From an uncultured Clostridia bacterium (GTDB taxonomy: Bacteria > Bacillota > Clostridia > Christensenellales > UBA1242), in contig CAMPBB010000017.1 in the NCBI GenBank assembly GCA_946635125.1, forward strand, positions 1 to 8,970: a stretch of DNA of 8,970 bases, given 5' to 3'. Position numbers and translations under genes: made by a program. Below are positions 5,929 to 8,970 of the stretch, piece after piece. Position 1 is the first letter of the stretch. Every line of letters starts with the position of its first letter. The notes under the pieces were generated by a model that saw nothing but the letters and a program-made list of their open reading frames with translations, ran no database searches and was not told the origin of the DNA.

Positions 5929-5957
5929 ATCATAACACAACACAAACAAATTTGCAA
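5929..5957 (-). promoter_or_regulatory. Promoter of tRNA-Ser copy 1 (and probably rhomboid)
   Basis: On the minus strand TTGCAA (5952-5957), 17 bases, TATGAT (5929-5934), 36 bases before the mature tRNA 5' end. The DNA from here to 6052 is AT-rich and holds no gene. Confidence 0.55.
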
Positions 5958-6052
5958 GGTTAAACTTATTTAAAATTAAAAAAACTGCAATAAATGATGA
6001 TTACATTTAAAACAATTTAATGTTGTAATGCAAAAAAATAACACAAAAAAAC

Positions 6053-6078
6053 AAAAAAATCACCAATTTTTATGATGA
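6053..6078 (-). terminator. Terminator after the 25-residue ORF and GNAT gene
   Basis: On the minus strand TCATCA and TGGTGA (one T-G wobble) form a 6-pair stem around a 7-base loop, followed by seven T. The stop codon of the small ORF opens the loop, as at 1047-1049. The stem is short, so strength is uncertain. Confidence 0.5.
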
Positions 6079-6147
6079 ATTTTTGATTTTAATTATTTGT
6101 TTTTCTTGTTCTTGTTTTTCATTATTATTAATAAAGCTTGGTATCAT
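6070..6147 (-). CDS. Possible 25-residue peptide
   Basis: Twenty-three bases after the GNAT stop an ATG at 6147 is preceded by AAGGA (6154-6158) at six bases. The frame reads 25 residues, beginning MIPSFINNNEKQ and ending in NSS: a short hydrophobic start followed by a charged Glu/Gln/Lys stretch. The good ribosome site, close spacing and a terminator overlapping its stop suggest real translation. The A-rich middle could arise by chance, and no family is recognised. It would be the last gene of the HD/GNAT transcript. Confidence 0.4.
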   Translation of the reverse strand: MIPSFINNNEKQEQEKQIIKIKNSS

Positions 6148-6170
6148 AATTTTTCCTTACCACATGTTTG

Positions 6171-6701
6171 TTATATATCAAAAGTATAAAAAACTTCTGT
6201 GTATTCTTTGCCTAATTTCACAAAAGGTTGTGTGTGTTCATCAAGTTTTCCACCCCACTTTTCATATGCACTTCTGCCTTGTTTGTTATCTTTTAAAACT
6301 CCAACAACAAACTTTGTTGCTCCATTTTGTTTTGCCCATTGAACAAACCTATCTTTAAATTTTTTGCCTATACCCTTGTGCTGAAAATCTGGGTGAATAT
6401 ATAACGCAACCAAATCGGCATAACCACGCTCTCCAAAATATTCATAATAAGATTTAATAACACCAAGCATAAACCCCACAATTTTGCCTTCATATTCAGC
6501 AACTAACACAATTCTTTGGTTGTTCGTGACACAATCTTGCGCAAATGTTGCTATTTTTTTCTCTAGTTTTGATTCTTTTTCAACAAACACTTCTTCTGGG
6601 AAAATATGTTTATAAGCATCACGCCAAACAAGATTGCCAAGTGTGTGATAAGCCCTTGCATCATCAGGGCGAGCTGTTCGTATTATAATATTCTCTTTCA
6701 T
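6171..6701 (-). CDS. GNAT-family N-acetyltransferase
   Basis: The 176-residue acetyl-CoA-dependent enzyme has an unknown acceptor. It begins with the usual strand 'IIIRTARPDDARAY' and has a central 'IVLVAEYEGKIVGFMLGVI' (about 64-82). The CoA-binding motif A is 'ALYIHPDFQHKGIGKKFKDRF', with Q107-x-x-G110-x-G112. 'NKQGRSAYEKWGGK' is the C-terminal motif B. These are typical of the large, loosely defined GNAT group that includes ribosomal-protein and small-molecule acetyltransferases. ATG 6701 is chosen because GGAGG (6710-6714) is eight bases upstream; an in-frame TTG at 6716 overlaps that site. A two-codon ATG-AAA-TGA overlaps the start out of frame. It lies 62 bases after the HD-domain gene with no terminator between, so cotranscription is likely. 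Confidence 0.9.
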   Translation of the reverse strand: MKENIIIRTARPDDARAYHTLGNLVWRDAYKHIFPEEVFVEKESKLEKKIATFAQDCVTNNQRIVLVAEYEGKIVGFMLGVIKSYYEYFGERGYADLVALYIHPDFQHKGIGKKFKDRFVQWAKQNGATKFVVGVLKDNKQGRSAYEKWGGKLDEHTQPFVKLGKEYTEVFYTFDI

Positions 6702-6763
6702 TTCATTATCCTCCAATTTTATATATCAACAAAATTTAAATTACTGTTTTTTTTGTTGTTAAA

Positions 6764-7414
6764 TTAGCGTTTTAACTCATCATCTTTTGAGATGGTGTTA
6801 TTTTTAACAAAATCTGAAATCTTTAAAAAATTTTCATCATAGTTATACCTCATTTGACCAAACCTTAACCATGCCTTAGACCAAGTTTTTTCCTCTTTAA
6901 TTACATTTTGCACCATAGGGTTATTAAAATCTTTGTTGTTTTCTTGTTTGTTTAGGTCCACCAAATTTTGCTCATCATAAAGTTTGCATTGAATATCGCA
7001 CTCAAGTTTATCGCACCAAAAAGCAAATTTTGCCTCTTTTGTCTTCTTCTCATCAAACTCACTTGTAAGCTCAGCAAAATATTCTGCATTTTCAAGATGA
7101 CCAAACACTTTTTTAACTGCTTGTTTTCCTAGTTCTTGTTTTTCTTCCTTTGAAATATCAAAAGGCGTTAGGTCACCAATCAAAATCTCTTCAGTTTCAT
7201 GCACAGCAAGCATACAAAGAACTTTTTTTATATCCAAATCATAACTATATTCACTCCACATTGAAATTGCAAGCATTTGTGTTCCAAAAACATGTTCAGC
7301 AACACTTTCAACTCTATTAGCCTGAACTCCCCACTGAGTCCAGCCCGTTCGCAAAACATTTTTCAGTTTATTGCAAAGCAAATAAAACTCAACAACATTT
7401 TTTTCCTTACTCAT
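6764..7414 (-). CDS. HD-domain phosphohydrolase, YfbR/HDDC2-like, with HE variant motif
   Basis: Family members are metal-dependent 5'-(deoxy)nucleotidases or related phosphohydrolases. In the 216 residues the metal ligands follow the family order: H41 in 'RVESVAEHVFG', then H72-E73 in 'MLAVHETEEILIGDLTPFD', and D135 in 'FWCDKLECDIQCKLY'. 'GDLTPFDISKEEK' also matches the HDDC2/YfbR pattern. The classic His-Asp pair is His-Glu here, followed by E75, E76 and D81. Glu can still bind metal, and I believe HE versions recur in Bacillota, but I could not check. The second half has a conserved-looking 'KTWSKAWLRFGQMRYN'. ATG 7414 follows GAGGAG at five bases. A perfect palindrome covers the -10 region. 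It leads a likely transcript with the GNAT and the 25-residue ORF. Confidence 0.88.
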   Translation of the reverse strand: MSKEKNVVEFYLLCNKLKNVLRTGWTQWGVQANRVESVAEHVFGTQMLAISMWSEYSYDLDIKKVLCMLAVHETEEILIGDLTPFDISKEEKQELGKQAVKKVFGHLENAEYFAELTSEFDEKKTKEAKFAFWCDKLECDIQCKLYDEQNLVDLNKQENNKDFNNPMVQNVIKEEKTWSKAWLRFGQMRYNYDENFLKISDFVKNNTISKDDELKR

Positions 7415-7427
7415 TTTTTCTCCTCTT

Positions 7428-7444
7428 TATACTTTCAAAGTATA
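7428..7444. promoter_or_regulatory. Perfect 17-bp palindrome over the HD gene promoter
   Basis: TATACTTT and AAAGTATA are perfect 8-base arms around one C. The minus-strand -10 box is one arm and the expected transcription start lies in the other, so a bound dimer would block initiation. I do not recognise the operator class; the 8-1-8 geometry fits many dimeric repressors. Confidence 0.5.
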
Positions 7445-7447
7445 GCA
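7439..7447 (-). promoter_or_regulatory. Extended -10 promoter of the HD-domain gene
   Basis: On the minus strand TGC directly precedes TATACT, an extended -10. The -35 region 17 bases upstream is poor. The predicted 5' UTR is only about 18 bases. Confidence 0.6.
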
Positions 7448-7513
7448 TAAAACTTCTTAAAAATCTATAATTTTCATATTTTTATTCGTTTGAGCAATAA
7501 AAAGTAAATGTAT

Positions 7514-7547
7514 AAAAAAACGAAACAGACTTTTTAATCTGTTCCGT
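7514..7547 (-). terminator. Terminator of the proximal P-loop gene (hairpin B)
   Basis: On the minus strand ACGGAACAGA pairs with TCTGTTTCGT (one G-T) around an A-rich loop and is followed by seven T. It forms the 3' end of repeat element B. Confidence 0.85.
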
Positions 7548-7581
7548 ACAAGTGTTTGGCGGAGTCAAAGATTGTTTATAC
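7520..7581 (-). repeat. Intergenic hairpin element, copy B
   Basis: Shared with copy A at 8164-8219: the ACGAAACAG hairpin arms, a 16-base block ACAAGTRTTTGGCGGA (plus strand) directly after the second arm, then exactly 11 unconserved bases, then TTTATAC. It lies in the 3' UTR of the proximal P-loop gene. Confidence 0.8.
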
Positions 7582-7601
7582 GAAAACTTTTAAACTATTA
7601 A

Positions 7602-8069
7602 TCATGTTAAAACATCTTCTAAATATTGTCCTTTTTGCAATTCAATATGTTTTGTGGCGTTTTTATCACTTTTGCATTGTTTACACCAATTATCCCAATT
7701 TTTATTTAAGTTAGATATAAAAATTTTATTATTACCACGCTTTTTACAGCGATTCAAATAATCTTGCTTTAAATTAATATTAGGATAAATTTGCCAATAT
7801 TCGTAATTGTTTTTTTGCAAATAGGAATCGCAAATATCATCAGAAATTAATATATAATCATATTTATCTTTAACTTTTTCCAATGCTTCAAAATAATTTT
7901 GTGGCCATTGAGGATTTAGAATTCTATCAGAAGAAGATTTTCTTTCTTCATTGTTTCTTTTTTCATTTAAATATTTGTAATCAACAGATTCCATATCTAT
8001 TATATTTTTATATTTTTTGGCTAATGTGGATTTGCCTGTGGCTGTAAAGGCATATATAAATATTCCCAT
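7602..8069 (-). CDS. Small P-loop NTPase, nucleotide-kinase-like (proximal paralogue)
   Basis: The 155 residues show a P-loop kinase layout. Strand 1 leads into a Walker A-like 'AFTATGKST' (A7 to T15, Ala replacing the first Gly). 'NIIDMESVDYKYL' (22-34) carries D25 and E27 where small-molecule kinases bind Mg or substrate. 'YDYILISDD' (70-78) is a Walker-B-like strand. 'LKQDYLNRCKKRGN' (100-113) resembles a basic LID segment. The end 'HIELQKGQYLEDVL' matches the paralogue at 8272-8808. Proteins of this build often occur in phages and accessory regions as putative nucleotide or polynucleotide kinases; the substrate is unknown. ATG 8069 has a full AGGAGG site at five bases. It has its own promoter and terminator. 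A zeta-like toxin was considered, but no antitoxin is adjacent. Confidence 0.8.
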   Translation of the reverse strand: MGIFIYAFTATGKSTLAKKYKNIIDMESVDYKYLNEKRNNEERKSSSDRILNPQWPQNYFEALEKVKDKYDYILISDDICDSYLQKNNYEYWQIYPNINLKQDYLNRCKKRGNNKIFISNLNKNWDNWCKQCKSDKNATKHIELQKGQYLEDVLT

Positions 8070-8093
8070 TTAAACCTCCTATAACTAATGTTC

Positions 8094-8122
8094 ATTATAT
8101 CACATTATTTTCTTTTTGTCTT
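8094..8122 (-). promoter_or_regulatory. Promoter of the proximal P-loop gene
   Basis: On the minus strand AAGACA (8117-8122), 17 bases, TATAAT (8094-8099) with TGA directly before it, an extended -10. The AGGAGG site lies 13 bases beyond the -10 box. Confidence 0.7.
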
Positions 8123-8153
8123 AAAATTAATAACAAATCCAAAGTAATCCCAC

Positions 8154-8186
8154 AAATAAAAATACGAAACAGTGTTCTGTTTCGTA
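8154..8186 (-). terminator. Terminator of the distal P-loop gene (hairpin A)
   Basis: On the minus strand TACGAAACAG and CTGTTTCGTA pair perfectly (10 bp) around AACA, followed by TTTTTATTT. It forms the 3' end of repeat element A, about 85 bases after the gene's stop codon. Confidence 0.85.
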
Positions 8187-8219
8187 CAAGTATTTGGCGG
8201 AATGTGAGAGCTTTTATAC
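8164..8219 (-). repeat. Intergenic hairpin element, copy A
   Basis: It is the same element as copy B: hairpin, 16-base block ending GGCGGA, 11 variable bases, TTTATAC. The conserved parts differ from copy B by one base in the block and one in an arm; the loop and the 11-base gap are unrelated. The remaining 3' UTR to 8271 holds no recognisable feature. Confidence 0.8.
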
Positions 8220-8271
8220 ACATAAAAGAAAACTCAAATACCAACCCTAAAATATATCGGTGCTGGGTGTG

Positions 8272-8808
8272 TTAAAACTTATAACAAAATTTTTTAATTA
8301 TATCTTCTAAAAATTCTTCTTTGCCAAATTCGTAGTGAACAACTGATTTATTTTCTTTTTTATTCATTTCGTAAAACTTATCAAACATTTCTGCGTTTTG
8401 TTTTATTAAGTCTTCCGAATTTCCTCTTTTTCGCATTCTTTCTGTTTGCTCTTGTTTCATGTCTTTGCCTTGAAAAACAAAAGCAAATTTAATGTTTCTT
8501 GAAACCAAATAATCAATAGCCTCAGGATGAGGGGCAACAATAAGCGTTTTACCTTGTTTTACAAATTCATCTAATTTGTTATATAGGTCTTTAACATATT
8601 CATCATAGTGTGCTCTTCTTTCAAAATGACGATTTCCTTTTGTTTTTTCAAGTTCGGCACGAGTTATATTCTCTGGCACAATATACTTGCATCTTAACCT
8701 CACTTCATCAACATCAACAAACCTGTCTGGATATTTGTCACAAAGATATGACTTTCCACAACCCGGAGTGGCCACAATGGCATCAAATTCTTTTCCCTCG
8801 TATTTCAT
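8272..8808 (-). CDS. Small P-loop NTPase, nucleotide-kinase-like (distal paralogue)
   Basis: The 178 residues carry a Walker A-like 'ATPGCGKS' (13-20), then 'FVDVDEVRLRCKY' (30-42) with a D32-x-D34 pair like that of shikimate-type kinases. 'KTLIVAPHPEAI' (87-98) is the central strand and 'MKQEQTERMRKRGN' (117-130) a basic LID-like helix. The C-terminus is 'HYEFGKEEFLEDII'. It aligns end to end with the gene at 7602-8069 (strand 1/P-loop, DxD/E, KQ..xxR.xKRGN and H.E...EFLED), so the two are paralogues, though clearly divergent. The central strand ends in 'APHP' instead of an acidic Walker B, so the general base is not obvious. The substrate is unknown. The start at 8808 has no ribosome site and is predicted leaderless. 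Confidence 0.82.
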   Translation of the reverse strand: MKYEGKEFDAIVATPGCGKSYLCDKYPDRFVDVDEVRLRCKYIVPENITRAELEKTKGNRHFERRAHYDEYVKDLYNKLDEFVKQGKTLIVAPHPEAIDYLVSRNIKFAFVFQGKDMKQEQTERMRKRGNSEDLIKQNAEMFDKFYEMNKKENKSVVHYEFGKEEFLEDIIKKFCYKF

Positions 8809-8814
8809 GGTGAT

Positions 8815-8843
8815 ATTTTACCACATTTTTTAGTAAAACACAA
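8815..8843 (-). promoter_or_regulatory. Extended -10 promoter of the distal P-loop gene, predicted leaderless
   Basis: On the minus strand TTGTGT (8838-8843), 17 bases, TAAAAT (8815-8820) with TGG directly before it. Exactly six bases (ATCACC) separate the -10 box from the ATG at 8808, the same spacing and CACC as at rsmG. Confidence 0.65.
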
Positions 8844-8845
8844 AC

Positions 8846-8880
8846 AAAAAACGTAAACCTTAGTTCATAAGATTTACGTT
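8846..8880 (-). terminator. Terminator after tRNA-Ser copy 2
   Basis: On the minus strand AACGTAAATCTTA and TAAGGTTTACGTT pair over 13 positions (one T-G) around a 5-base loop, followed by a T-run. It starts five bases after the tRNA CCA and abuts the promoter of the distal P-loop gene. Confidence 0.9.
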
Positions 8881-8885
8881 GCGAT

Positions 8886-8970
8886 TGGCGGACAGAAGAG
8901 GATTCGAACCTCCGGATGCTGTTAACATCGCACGCTTTCCAAGCGTGTGCCTTAAACCACTCGACCATCT
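8886..8970 (-). tRNA. tRNA-Ser(GGA), copy 2, cut at the window edge
   Basis: The copy lacks only the first four acceptor bases, which lie beyond 8970. The anticodon stem CACGC/GCGTG, loop TTGGAAA, variable arm, T stem GGAGG/CCTCT and the 3' end TCTGTCC-G-CCA (CCA at 8886-8888) are all intact. This is the sound copy with which the gene at 5807-5892 is compared. Confidence 0.93.

Noticed and set aside
6083..6358. 91-codon plus-strand frame over the GNAT gene end
   Set aside because: It lies antisense to the conserved GNAT motif B and the terminator region and lacks a ribosome site.
7520..8219. Integron-type attC sites or a CRISPR-like array
   Set aside because: Only two copies, no attC core (GTT/AAC boxes with paired R/L sites) and no integrase or cas gene. 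The cassette idea is kept only as one hypothesis for the repeat.
7602..8808. Zeta-type toxin-antitoxin pair
   Set aside because: Both proteins are paralogous kinases with separate promoters, and no small antitoxin gene overlaps or precedes either one.
8783..8968. 61-codon minus-strand frame at the right edge
   Set aside because: It is the tRNA-Ser copy 2 and its terminator translated; it has no ribosome site and overlaps the start of the distal P-loop gene.

Overview
The window is an AT-rich stretch of a bacterial chromosome. AGGAG-type ribosome sites, TTGACA/TATAAT promoters, A/T-rich codons and normal use of TGA as a stop point to a low-GC Bacillota. The gene mix (a BaiCD-type flavin oxidoreductase, DUF4116-like repeats, several GNAT enzymes) looks like an uncultured gut clostridial lineage, but the placement is an inference. 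No integrase, transposase, CRISPR array or rRNA was seen.

Layout. Positions 1-1057 hold the N-terminal half of an Old Yellow Enzyme oxidoreductase (minus strand). A small TPR-like protein follows on the minus strand, with rsmG divergent to it on the plus strand. Next on the plus strand is a three-helix membrane protein with a long Lys/Ala-rich tail, ending at a bidirectional terminator. On the minus strand beyond it are a GNAT acetyltransferase and a membrane-anchored DUF4116-like repeat protein, probably one operon. From 5061 the genes are all on the minus strand: a rhomboid-family protein just downstream of a tRNA-Ser(GGA), a possible 25-residue peptide, a second GNAT, an HD-domain phosphohydrolase, two small P-loop kinase-like proteins, and a second tRNA-Ser(GGA) cut by the window edge.

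The right third is the most unusual part. The two tRNA-Ser genes are near-identical direct repeats about 3 kb apart. The inner copy carries three substitutions that break two stem pairs and the encoded CCA. Between them lie two divergent paralogues of a P-loop kinase-like family. Each is followed by the same element: a hairpin, a conserved 16-base block, and a second block at identical spacing. With the HD phosphohydrolase this makes a nucleotide-handling islet bounded by tRNA repeats.

Two genes, rsmG and the distal P-loop gene, have a -10 box exactly six bases before the ATG, the bases CACC before it and no Shine-Dalgarno. They are predicted to make leaderless mRNAs, while every other gene here has a recognisable ribosome site.
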